A stretch of 64,000 nucleotides of DNA from Microplitis mediator (lineage: Eukaryota > Arthropoda > Insecta > Hymenoptera > Braconidae). The stretch spans positions 1,922,001-1,986,000 of the forward strand of contig NC_079971.1 in assembly GCF_029852145.1 (NCBI RefSeq), in the 5' to 3' direction. A program made the position numbers and the translations under genes. The notes beneath the pieces are model-generated. The model saw nothing but the letters and a program-made list of their open reading frames with translations. It was not told the DNA's origin and did not search any database. Of the stretch, positions 12,401 through 22,128 are shown piece by piece; position 1 is the first letter of the stretch, and each line of letters begins with the position of its first letter.

Positions 12401-14535
12401 TAAAAGTAATTCGAATATCGGTGATGTCAACAATCCCATGAGTTTCAAAGACGTCCTTGTGCAGTTCGCAAAACTTAGTCAACAGCAGGGTGAACCTGTC
12501 AAGACACCGCAAAATTATCCAGACGTTACCTTGCATCCCGTCGCTCCGACGTCTGTCACCATAAACCCAGCAGCGACTACCCAGCAAACTGGATCGCTAC
12601 TCCACGGAATATTGACTAAAAATCAAACTCCCCGACCTACAACATTCTCGCCAACTCTCGCCAGGTTATTAACGGCACCGGAGAGAGAAAGAAATTCAGC
12701 GGCAACGGCTGCAGTAATGAGCCAACAAATAACCCACGGGCAAAATCTTCTCCAAGCTTATCAAGGAACCAATCCCGTGTCTATCAGTGATCTTCTTTCT
12801 TCTTCCAAGGTAAAATTACACCACTTAATTAAATTACTACTTAATTTATTTTTCCAATACCGTTTTATATTTTTTTTTAATAACTTATTGATAAATCGTA
12901 ATTTACAGGCGCGGACAGAAATAACAATTACTCCAGTAGTCAACACTCAAATGCCGTCTACGCACTTGAACAACGTCGTTCATGTGGTAAGTCACTTGAT
13001 AGAGTAATTAAATAATTAAAGAAGAAGTAAAAAAAAGTTTAAGTACTTTTATTATGATTACTTTTATACTAATTTAATTATTATCGTCACAGGATGATGT
13101 TGAAGAGGACAATTCTCTTATTGATGAGAGAGATACCAGACGAGGTTCAAGTGCCCGTGATAATCGGGAGGATCGTGATACCCCACCTCGCTGTCAAGGA
13201 TGTCACGACCGTGCTGCTCAGTTTGTTTGTGCTGGCTGTGGTAATCAATGGTATTGCAGTCGTGAATGCCAGGTAATTATTATTTTTACCCCTTCTCTTA
13301 CTCTTTACTTTTAATTTTTAATTCTCATCTTTACTACAAATACGAAATGAACATAAATGTCCGTTTATAAAATACGTTTGCACTTATGGGGGTCGGGGGT
13401 CGGGGGTCGAAGGAAATTTGATTTCGCAACTCATCAAATTTTACAAATTTGTCTCTCCGTTTTTTTAAATTTTATTTTTTGGTTACGATAGAGTCATTTG
13501 CTTTATATTTGTAAATATATAAGTATTTCTACATATATTTTTGTCGTACTCAAAAAAAAAAAAGATTTCTTGGCGCGAAAAAAAATTTTGATTATGAAAT
13601 AAAAACAAAAATTTTCTATGATACTGGAGTTAGGGGACGTCTAATAATTTTTGGATTTTATTTTAGACGGTAAATTACAAAAAAAAAAAAATTTGAAAAA
13701 ATCGCAGCTGCAGTTTTTTGAATTCCCTATAAGTGCATATTTTTAGTTTGTATTTTTTTGTAATTTATTTTCTGGAAAAAAAATCCGAAAATTTTTAATT
13801 ATCTGCTGACTTCAGGATCATAAATTTTCTTAGGACTAGAAAAATTTTTTGGCGCAAAAAAAATGTTGATTATGAAATAAAAACAAAAATTTTCTATGAT
13901 ACTAAAGTTAGGGGACGTCTAATAATTTTTGGATTTTATTTTAGACGATAAATTACAAAAAATTTGAAAAAATTGCACCTGTAGTTTTTTGAATTCCCTA
14001 CAAGTGCATATTTTTAGTTTGTATTTTTTTGTAATTTATTTTCTGGAAAAAAAATCCGAAAATTTTTAATTATCTGCTAACTTCAGGATTATAAATTTTC
14101 TTAGGACTAAAAAATTTTTGGGCGCGGGAAAAATTTTTTTTTTGAATTAATGAGGGAGGGAGAGGTTGCAGAAAATGTGACGGGGGAGGGTCTAGAGTAA
14201 AATTTTGAGTGACGTATTTTATGAACGGGTAAAAAAAATGAACGATCTTGAAATTAGCAGACAGTTACAAATTTTCGGATTTTTTTTTCAACAATTACAT
14301 TACAAAAAAAAAAGAAACTAAAAATATACACATGTAGAAAATTTAATAAACTATAGGTCCAATTTTTCAAAATATTTTTTTTTTATAGTTAATCGTTTTT
14401 AAAAAGAATCCGAAAACTGTCAGACGTCTGCTAACTTCAGTATCATAAAAAATAAATATTTTTTGATATTTAAATGAATATTTTATTTTCCAGGTTTCCG
14501 CTTGGGATGAACATTCAGAAGTGTGCTCTGGTTAG
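5797..14535 (+). CDS. THAP- and MYND-zinc-finger protein, two alternative first coding exons
   Basis: The downstream-promoter isoform joins 9175-9773, 11188-11632, 11721-12809, 12909-12986, 13093-13272 and 14494-14535 (2433 nt, 810 residues). The upstream isoform replaces the first exon with 5797-6446 (2484 nt, 827 residues). The 9175 exon begins MPQCAVATCRNSHRR and carries a complete THAP C2CH domain: C4, C9, the CSLH pair and the AVPTI signature. The middle exons encode a Lys/Arg-rich nuclear-type stretch and a predicted helix (ALDELARAKEMEWNEIL). The last two exons encode an MYND finger, about residues 771-808: CQGC, CAGC, YCSRECQ, then H and C. THAP domains bind DNA and MYND fingers recruit corepressors, so a transcriptional regulator is likely. 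The 88-bp intron at 11633-11720 must be removed, because the frames before and after it differ. I do not recognise the orthologue. Confidence 0.85.
6447..9108 (+). other. GC-richer intron/promoter island between the two alternative first exons
   Basis: From about 6480 to 8650 the composition is clearly less AT-rich than the rest of the window. Many short ORFs occur on both strands but none has domain-like content. A GTGAGT donor after 8897 (CCTAGATTG/GTGAGT) paired with the acceptor GCAG at about 9109 would make a non-coding 5' exon for the THAP isoform. The stretch probably holds the second promoter. Confidence 0.4.
9774..11187 (+). other. Intron of the THAP/MYND gene with an (ATC)n microsatellite
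   Basis: The intron lies between the THAP exon donor and the acceptor before 11188. It contains (ATC)n at about 10438-10467 and moderately GC-rich unique sequence. No coding exon is recognised in it. Confidence 0.6.
13580..14446. repeat. Three ATGATCCTGAAGTTAGC repeat copies in the last intron of the THAP/MYND gene
   Basis: Copies at about 13620-13820 and 13898-14091 lie in a 280-bp direct duplication that includes flanking sequence (TTATGAAATAAAAACAAAAA before each). A third, oppositely oriented copy spans about 14244-14446. A short GGGGGTCGGGGGTCGGGGGT run lies just upstream at about 13388-13408. Confidence 0.75.
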
Positions 14536-16082
14536 CATTAACAGACATCTTCTCGACAGTGCTCATAATAAATCGAGAAGAAAACCCCGAATGGGAAAAT
14601 AAATCTAGTCAGGGGAAAGAGATAAAAAAATGATTTTTTTTTTTAAAGACAATTACGAGCGTCATGATGTTGATAAGAGTATTAATTTAATTTTATACGG
14701 CCTCCAGTTGATAAAAAAATAAGATTTTTAAATATAGACACGTTATTATTTTTTTAATTAGCGTCGAACAAACAATATTATTATTTTTAATTTGGATTAA
14801 TACTTTTTTTTAAATAACAGCCTCAAAATTTCCAGTTGGGAAGACTATTTATAATTAATTATTTTATTATATTGTAAATTAAGTTTTATTATTTTTATTT
14901 GTTAATCTTTATTATCATTATTATTAATTTTTTAAGTGAATATATATTTTAAAAAATGAAATTTAAGTTTGCAAGCAGGTTCTGGCATTTTTGAGGCTGA
15001 TAAATTCAGCGGTAAGAAGACTTATAAAATTTTTAAACTCGAATTCTTTTAAATAATTTATGAAAAATCTTGAGTTTATTATTTTTTAATTTATTTATTA
15101 TTATTATTATTATTATTAAAATAATAATAATAAAAATATTTGTTACCAAGTCTAAATATAATTAAAATAATATATATAAGAAAGATAGAAAAAAAAGCAC
15201 TTGATTCAATGGAATTGTCGATGATAATTAGATTTTAATAAAACTTTTGTAAACTTTAGTATATTTTTAAAAATCGATAATTCTTATTGCGTAAGTGTTA
15301 ATTATTAATGATAAGATAAAATAATTATATGTTAATTTAAAAATAAGGTTCAGTAAAATTAAATTTTATAATCTTATAAATTATCGAGATTATGAAAAAA
15401 AAAAAAAATAAATAAAACAAGGGAATGAAAATTTTAATCTGTAGTCCAAAGTACCTACAGGTATAACGTAAGCTTATATATATATAAATAAAATAATATA
15501 AATATATATTTTTTCCCCGTTTAAAAAATGCAAGACCAAAATAAAGTTTTCACTCCGATGATCAGTTTATGCTGTAAAATATAAATAAAAAATTTTTAAA
15601 TTTATTATCAATGAAAAAAAAATTAATAAATAAATTTTAATTCAAACCCGTTCTTTTTATTTTTAGTTTTACTGTAAGTGAAATAAAAGTTTCAATTATT
15701 GACTTCCGTGAGACTTTCTTTTTAAAAAATTGCGCTCTGTATTTTTGATCGAGTTTACGTCTTCTGGTTCAAATTTTGACTGTAATATGAACTACAAGTT
15801 GACGTAAATTTACAGTCGAAACAGGAATTCAAGGTGCGGGAAAAAAAAACTAGAAGAGCAAAAGTTAATTTGAATCTGACAGGAAATTGGAGAATTCAAA
15901 AATAAACGTTGACAGAACATGTCTCATTGATTCGCAGTTGAGTTGTGCAAAAATTTGAATGATCAAAATTTTACTTTCAAATTGACTACAAATTGCTGTC
16001 ATCTAATTGCGCCATCAAATTTTTGCAGTAAACTTGAAATCGCGGTTTAAAATTTTCGTGAATTCGCGACCAAAATAGGGAT
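14536..16082. other. 3' UTR and intergenic DNA, no gene seen
   Basis: The stretch is AT-rich, with several AATAAA-like signals after the TAG at 14533-14535. It contains an (ATT)n-like patch near 15090-15130 and no ORF of note. Confidence 0.5.
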
Positions 16083-16266
16083 GATCCTGAAGTTAGAGAA
16101 ATTTTAAAATTTTTGAAATTTATTCAAAACAATAAACTATAAAAAAAAAAATATTTTGAAAAATTGCACTTATTTTTTTAAATTTTCTACAGGTGCGTTT
16201 TTTTGGATTTTATTTGTTGAAAAAAAAAATCCGAAAATTTTAAATTGTCTGCTGACTTCAGGATCA
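16083..16266. repeat. ATGATCCTGAAGTTAGC repeat copy upstream of MZT2
   Basis: The copy starts ATGATCCTGAAGTTAG at 16081 and ends TGTCTGCTGACTTCAGGATC near 16265. The family's inner AT-rich palindrome is present. Confidence 0.75.
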
Positions 16267-16434
16267 TAAATAGGGACCAGAAAAAATTACAAACTGTTTT
16301 CATGTTACCGGCAGTTGGTTTAAAAAAATACTCAAGTAAACAAAAGTAACAAACGAAAACAAAGAAAATTAAAGAAACAAAAAAATATTTGAATCATTTG
16401 AAATAATTATTATTGTACTAATGATCAATAAAAA

Positions 16435-16707
16435 ATGTCTAAATTACAAGACAATTTACCAGACCTCGTTTCTCTTACAGAAGCTGCTGGTCTAAATATG
16501 TCACCATCAGTTTTAAGGTGAGGTTATAATTTAAACTTATTGATGGTAATTACATTTAAATTTAAATTTGAATTTAAATAAATAATTAATTACAGAATTA
16601 TTTGTGAGTTACTGGACCTAGGAGTTGCTCCAGAAGATATTTATAAAATTTTAAAAGATTTGTCAGTACCACCACAGACAGATGAAGCTGGAAGTTCAAC
16701 CGCGTAA
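16435..16707 (+). CDS. MZT2: Mitotic-spindle organizing protein 2 (MOZART2) homologue
   Basis: Two exons, 16435-16517 and 16596-16707, join to 195 nt (64 residues) with a 78-bp intron. The conserved core reads LVSLTEAAGLNMSPSVLRII followed by CELLDLGVAPEDIYKILKDL. This matches the MOZART2 helical core (EAAGG-IDPDVFKILVDLLKLNVAP in vertebrates) rather than MOZART1. In the known family it is a tiny gamma-tubulin ring complex subunit at centrosomes. It is shorter than vertebrate MZT2 because the disordered C-terminal tail is only about ten residues. It is too short for ordinary ORF finders because the intron splits it. Repeat copies flank it on both sides. Confidence 0.85.
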
Positions 16708-16818
16708 TTCATAAATTTAAAAACACGTTTATATTATAAGTAAATATTTATTTTTATTTAATACAATGTACTGAAATATATAATGTCTTTATAATAGTAA
16801 AAGTATTTAATCAATCAT

Positions 16819-17226
16819 GATCTTGAACTCAGCAGACAATTAGTAATTTTCGGATTTTTTCGTCTACAAATAAATTGCAAAAAAACTAAAACTAAAAGAA
16901 TGCACTGATAGAAAATTTGAAAAACTACAGGTGCAATTTTTCTAAATATTTTTTTTTATAGTTTACCGCCTAATAAAAAAAATTCAAAACTTATTAGACG
17001 TCTGCTAACTTCAGTATCATAATTATGATCCTGAAATTAGCAGACATTTAAAAATTTTTGAATTTTCGTTTTGCAATAAATCAACTGCAAAAAAATAATA
17101 TAAAAATATGCACATGTAGAAAATTTTAAAAACTACAGGTGCAATTTTTTCAAATATTTTTTTAAAAATTTTTTATCGTCTAAAAAAAATCAAAAAATTA
17201 TTAGACGTTTGCTAACTTCAGTATCA
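16819..17226. repeat. Two adjacent ATGATCCTGAAGTTAGC repeat copies
   Basis: Copies span about 16819-17020 and 17027-17226 in the same orientation. Each ends in GTCTGCTAACTTCAGTATCA or close to it. They sit between MZT2 and the convergent ZP-like gene. Confidence 0.8.
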
Positions 17227-17271
17227 TTAATTGTCTGCTAATTAATCCCGTAATTAATGTAATAATTTTTT

Positions 17272-18356
17272 TCAATTTTTAGAAATTGTAAGAGCTAATG
17301 AATTAACGTTGATTTTTTCAAATTTACTGTCATCTAGATAATAATAATTATCGATAAGTAGATCATCATTCACATCTCGACGTTTTCGTGTCTCAGCTTT
17401 GGGACATTCAGGCTAAAAAAAAATAAAATTATTAATTATCAATTATTCGAATTTAAAAAATCGAGAAACAAACCAATCACTTACATCTGGACAGTCTTCT
17501 GGGTCAATGCAAGCTTTTATTGAGCAGTCGATAGTAATATTTCTGTCATCACCAAACGGCTTCGCTGTGTACTCAGACACAAATGTATTATTTTCCTGAG
17601 TCCACTTTGGAATATCAGCAGAAGTCGAGTCACATCCATAATTAATTTCAATCTTCGCAGAATCATTTGACGCCGAACTAATGACACACGACTCAACAAT
17701 CATTTTCTTATACTCAGCCAATGTCTCTGGAGTTCCTGATATCGAAATTTCTAATTTAACTTTTTCTCCCATGGAAACTTCTTCGACTTCTTTCTCTTCA
17801 GTTCCGATTATTTTCAAATCTCCCTGCAGTCCTGACTCACTCGTCACTTCAATAGGAATCATTTCGATCTCTTCTTCAATTACCGTCTGGTTATCGTCAG
17901 TAACTGATTCTTTTATTACCAAGCCTTTATGGAAGGCCAGAGTTTCGATTCGTTTTAACTGACAGGTTCCATTCCCACGTGCCTTTTTAGTTACGTTGGA
18001 TCCATCAACATATTCTATGATAATACTAAAGTTTTTAGTTTCACCTGTCACACAAGTTTTGAAATCGGTTATCAAAACTTCTTCCGTTCCATTGGAAAAT
18101 TCTTTCAGACATTCCGGATTCGTGCTGTTTTCGAAATAAAATTTACCAGACAAATTTGGTTCCGGTGTATATTTTACTGTCACATTCGGTAACGCGCAAG
18201 TAACTTTGATTTTTACTTTTTCCTGAAATTTATTTTTTTAATTAATAAATTAATTGATATTTAATTATTTGAATAACTTACCGCTTCTTCAGCAGAACTC
18301 GAGACAATTAAAAAAGCCAACACCGCAGCGACTAATGCAGTTTTTAAGTAGACCAT
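17272..18356 (-). CDS. Secreted ZP-domain-like glycoprotein with a furin-type site
   Basis: Three exons, 18356-18282, 18222-17485 and 17412-17272, join to 954 nt (317 residues). The first exon encodes a signal peptide (MVYLKTALVAAVLAFLIVSS). Residues 26-130 resemble a ZP-N module with spaced Cys (VTCALPNV, NPECLKEF, FKTCVTGE, NGTCQLKR). Residues 165-275 resemble a ZP-C module with ESCVISSA and NYGCDST. The C-terminal Cys cluster (KACIDPEDCPDPECPK) precedes a basic RKRR site and a 37-residue tail without a membrane segment. Many N-glycosylation sequons are present (NVT, NST, NGT, NFS). ZP modules polymerise in extracellular matrices. The assignment rests on Cys spacing and the furin site and should be treated as a family-level inference. 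A paralogue lies directly upstream in tandem. Confidence 0.7.
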
Positions 18357-18801
18357 AATTTAATTACTGATTCAACTTCGCAATTAAGTCAAATGTGAAA
18401 AATTAAATTTTATTTCTGGCTTTTATACTTTTCTTGTACTCTGATAAAAACTCTAATCATTTTAATTTTGAATACTTGCACGTACGGAAGTGATCATTAT
18501 CCGCACGTACGTTCAAAAATTTTTAAACAAAGAATCCATTTTTTTGTGTTTTATTAAATTTATCTAAAGAATTTATGAACAAAAATTCAAAATAAATTTT
18601 TTGATAAAAAAGTTTATCAAATTTTTTGATAAAAAAGTTTATCAAATTTTTTTAGTGAAAAATTAAAAATAAGACTGCAATTAAATTAATTAATTGCTAA
18701 TTTAATTATAAATTAATTAAAAAACTAAATGATAAAAAGGCGAAAATAATTTTTAATAAATTTATTTATAAAAAAATAAGTTACAAAATTTATTTAAATA
18801 A

Positions 18802-19359
18802 TTAATTATCGCAATTACAAGTTTGATTTACTGGAATAATAATAAAATAATACCAACACCAATTGCAATTCAAATTCAAATTTTGAGTTTCCGTTGATTT
18901 TTTAGGTAAATTAACATCAGCAACCTTAAGACTTTTTTTTAAATGAAGTACAATATTTTTGTGTAGAAAATTGCATTTAATTCGGTACCCTTTGGCTTTT
19001 TTACTGTAATCTGATTGAACAATTAAATTAAATACTGATTGTTTTTTATTTATCGATGAGCAAGTGTCGTGTTTTATATAAAATGTCGGTGTTGTAACAT
19101 TTTCGTACGTTTGTTTGCAAACGTCTTTGCGATCTTTGATGTACATAATTCCAGTAAATGGATCCGGTTGTGTCAATTTTACTTCCGCTGCATGCAAAGT
19201 ACAGGTGACATTAATCACCTCCGCTGAAATCTGTACCAAGAATAAAAATTTTTACATAAAAAAAAAAACTCTTTAGTAATTAATAGAAAAATTCAAACTC
19301 ACGTGGAATTGCGCGGGAACTAGTAGTATAATTAAAAAATAGTTAAGAAAACTCATCAT
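18802..19359 (-). CDS. Short secreted ZP-N-like paralogue
   Basis: Two exons, 19359-19303 and 19230-18802, join to 486 nt (161 residues). A signal peptide (MMSFLNYFLIILLVPAQF) is followed by VINVTCTLHAAEVKL, GIMYIKDRKDVCKQTYENVT, YIKHDTCSS and YRIKCNFLH. The order and spacing of the four Cys match the N-terminal half of the neighbouring ZP-like gene, and both have a first intron after the signal peptide. The ZP-C half is absent. The tail ends in a short Cys/Trp-rich string (NCNWCWYY, CNCDN). It may be a truncated duplicate under new constraint. No function is assigned. Confidence 0.65.
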
Positions 19360-19764
19360 TGTCTCGATTTTTACAGAGTAAAATTAAAATATATAATAAA
19401 GGTATTGGTATTTATTATTTATACTTAAAAAAACGTGTCGATAACAAACGTCATATTTATTTCCATGTTTAAATTGCCGGTTTTTTATTTTCAAACTGAT
19501 AGCCCGCGAATTGTTTTCTGTTATCGTCCATGTGATTAATAAATTTTTTTTCAATTACTTTAAATAATTTATGAAGTTTGCGGTCAATAAATACTACAGA
19601 ATTTACTTAATAAATAATAATATCATTTATTTGTTTATTAGGATAAATGTAGTCGTAACATGAAGTTATAAATTAGTTTTATTGTATAAACAGATATATA
19701 AATAAATCTGCATTACTCAGGTCTCGCTTCATACAAATTAAACAAAATAAATAAATAAGTAACA

Positions 19765-20253
19765 TCACTGCGATTGTTCAGCACCAGCTCGGGCCAATTT
19801 ATCAGCCATTTCATTTCCATAAATACCTTTGTGTCCTCGAACGTGATTCTGCAATCGAATACAAATATTGCCATAAATAAAATATAAAAAAAAATAAATC
19901 GAATAAATATATGTCGGCAAATGTATACTATTTTTTCGGGATATATATTTTTTGGTGCAGATGATAAACTTACAAATTCAACATCAAGTTCAGAAAGAAC
20001 TTTATCCATTTTTTGTAGTTCAACTTTATTGAGAACTGGTTTATTACTAGAAGTCGTCCATCCTCTTGCTTTCCATTTTTTGATCCATTTCGTTTGACAG
20101 TTTATTAAAAATGCAGAGTCTGTGTTTATTCTTATTTTATTGATACCATTTTCTTTAGCAACTTTTGCTGCTTCGATAACAGCTTCTATTTCTGCGGAGT
20201 TATTTGTTATGCGGCCTTCCACTGGCTTTGAAACGTTCCTATTTATTTACAAG

Positions 20254-20287
<34 letters not shown>

Positions 20288-21172
20288 GACAATGAAGTTC
20301 AAAAAAAATTACGGAATGACTTACGCTGGGTGATGGTCTCCGAAATAAACACCGATACCAGCTTTTGCATTCTTGGAACCATTGGAACTGCAAGCGCCGT
20401 CAGTAAAAATATCAACTCGACCTTCTGTGTCTGTATTGAAGGAAAAATTTTTCTCTGCAGATGAGTATTGTCTTGATGGTATTACAGAAGAATTACCAGA
20501 GCTGCAAGTTAATGGAGTTGTGCTGACAAAACCAGTTCTTTAAAATAAAATCATCCCTGAGTATCAGGATAAAATGAAGAAGGATTTTTACTGAGAAGTA
20601 AAAATGCACGCAGGGTAAACGAACTTTTGTATATAAAATTAAGAGAATTACTTTTTAAAAAATGACGTCAGTGAACTACTGGAACTCGATGACCCAGAAG
20701 TTGATTTTTTGAAATTTATTCTAGTTGAGGTTCCAGTAGAATTTTGATCGGTACTTGAATCTTTTTTGAAATACTTTGAAACAGAGCCACTGCTGGAACT
20801 TGACGAGTACCCGGAAGAAGAACTATAAGATCCTGGGAAAAAAAATTTTTAGTTAAAAAATTTGACAGAAAATGACGAAAATAAAATCACGTACTTTTTA
20901 AACTTTTGCTTGCAGGACCACTGCGCTCTTCAATAAATGATTGCGCTTCTGCTTGAGATGAAAATTTTTTGTACACCGCACCAGGAAATTTGTTTACTTG
21001 ATTCTTACAATCATCCCTGAATAAAATTAATAAAAAATAAATAACGATTTTTCTGCTGCTGTCTGCTTATCAGATCATAAAAATTTTAGGTATTTGCGTT
21101 TAATTTTATAATTAATTACCATGTTTGATAAATTCCAGGACTACGTCCTTTAGCAACTGCGTAGAAGTTCAT
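19765..21172 (-). CDS. RNASEH1: Ribonuclease H1
   Basis: Six exons, 21172-21120, 21016-20895, 20832-20652, 20537-20325, 20238-19974 and 19848-19765, join to 918 nt (305 residues). The N-terminus (MNFYAVAKGRSPGIYQTW then KFPGAVYKKFSS) is the hybrid-binding domain. A Ser-rich linker follows, about residues 59-150. The RNase H fold shows all catalytic residues: D165 in FTDGACSSNG, E206 in SAEIEAV, D230 in NTDSAFL and D294 in GHKGIYGNEMADKL, with H284. The enzyme cleaves RNA in RNA-DNA hybrids in nucleus and mitochondria. It is head-to-head with the transposase-derived gene, with 956 bp between start codons. An (ATT)n run lies in the intron at 20255-20287. Confidence 0.93.
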
Positions 21173-22128
21173 ATTTTTCGATAAACTGACGTACAAAAAT
21201 CGTAACAAACAAAGACTTTCTTTCATCGAGTAACCATAAAGTATAGAGCACAAAAAAAATTGTCCCCTCTTTAAAACCTAACCATACAAAGAACCTTTTT
21301 TGGAATGACGCTTCCTGTTGGCAACTTTTGCTAACAAAACCTGCTGTCAAAAAATATTCAAAAATTAATAAATAGCAAAAATAAAGATAAAAATCTCCAT
21401 AACAAATAAATTGATACCAAAAATAGCAGACATCAGCAAATTTTGTAATTTTTATAAAAAATTTCCTGGTGAATAAATTCAAATTTTTGAATATACAAAA
21501 AAATTCAAAGTTTATTCTATGAAATTTTTATTATTTTTTTTCAAAAATTAATTTTTCTACCATCTGCTACTTTCTGTTTCATAATAAATTTAAATTACGT
21601 AAATAATTACCAATAAATTAATCAGAGGTTAGAAAATAAAAATATTTGACTATTTACGTAAAATAAAGTCGCTTTTGTTTTTCATAAATTTGTTTAAAAT
21701 TTAAGATATTTTGTTTTGTTTTGATCTCCACATGTCTTATCAACACTCAGTTATCATTATCAGTTTTCTTTATAATTATTTTTAATCAAAACTGTCACGT
21801 GGTCGAAATTTATCAACCGAGTTGTTTGTTAGTTGGATTTAAATTCCGTGAGATGGATTGAATGTTATTTTATTTGTTCATGGAAGTTGTCTTTTAATTA
21901 TTTAGTTTTTTTTTTGAGGTATGAAGGGCGTTGTTTACATTTGACAATCAAACCCTTATCCCGCATGGCCGTCTGACGCTCTAATTATTTTTAATCCGTT
22001 TCGTTTTAATTTAGTTTTCTTTTTTTTTCTTTTCTTTTCTTTTTTTTTATTTACTTTATAATTTAAAATAATTTATTTATTTATTTGCGCCAATTGTTTA
22101 GTTTGTTTTTGCGATTTTGTTCAAAACA
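21173..22128. promoter_or_regulatory. Shared divergent promoter region, RNASEH1 and transposase-derived gene
   Basis: This is the interval between two divergent start codons. It contains a poly-pyrimidine run near 22020-22050 and no coding exon. The ORF at 21150-21482 on the minus strand overlaps the RNASEH1 start and has no family features. Confidence 0.4.
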
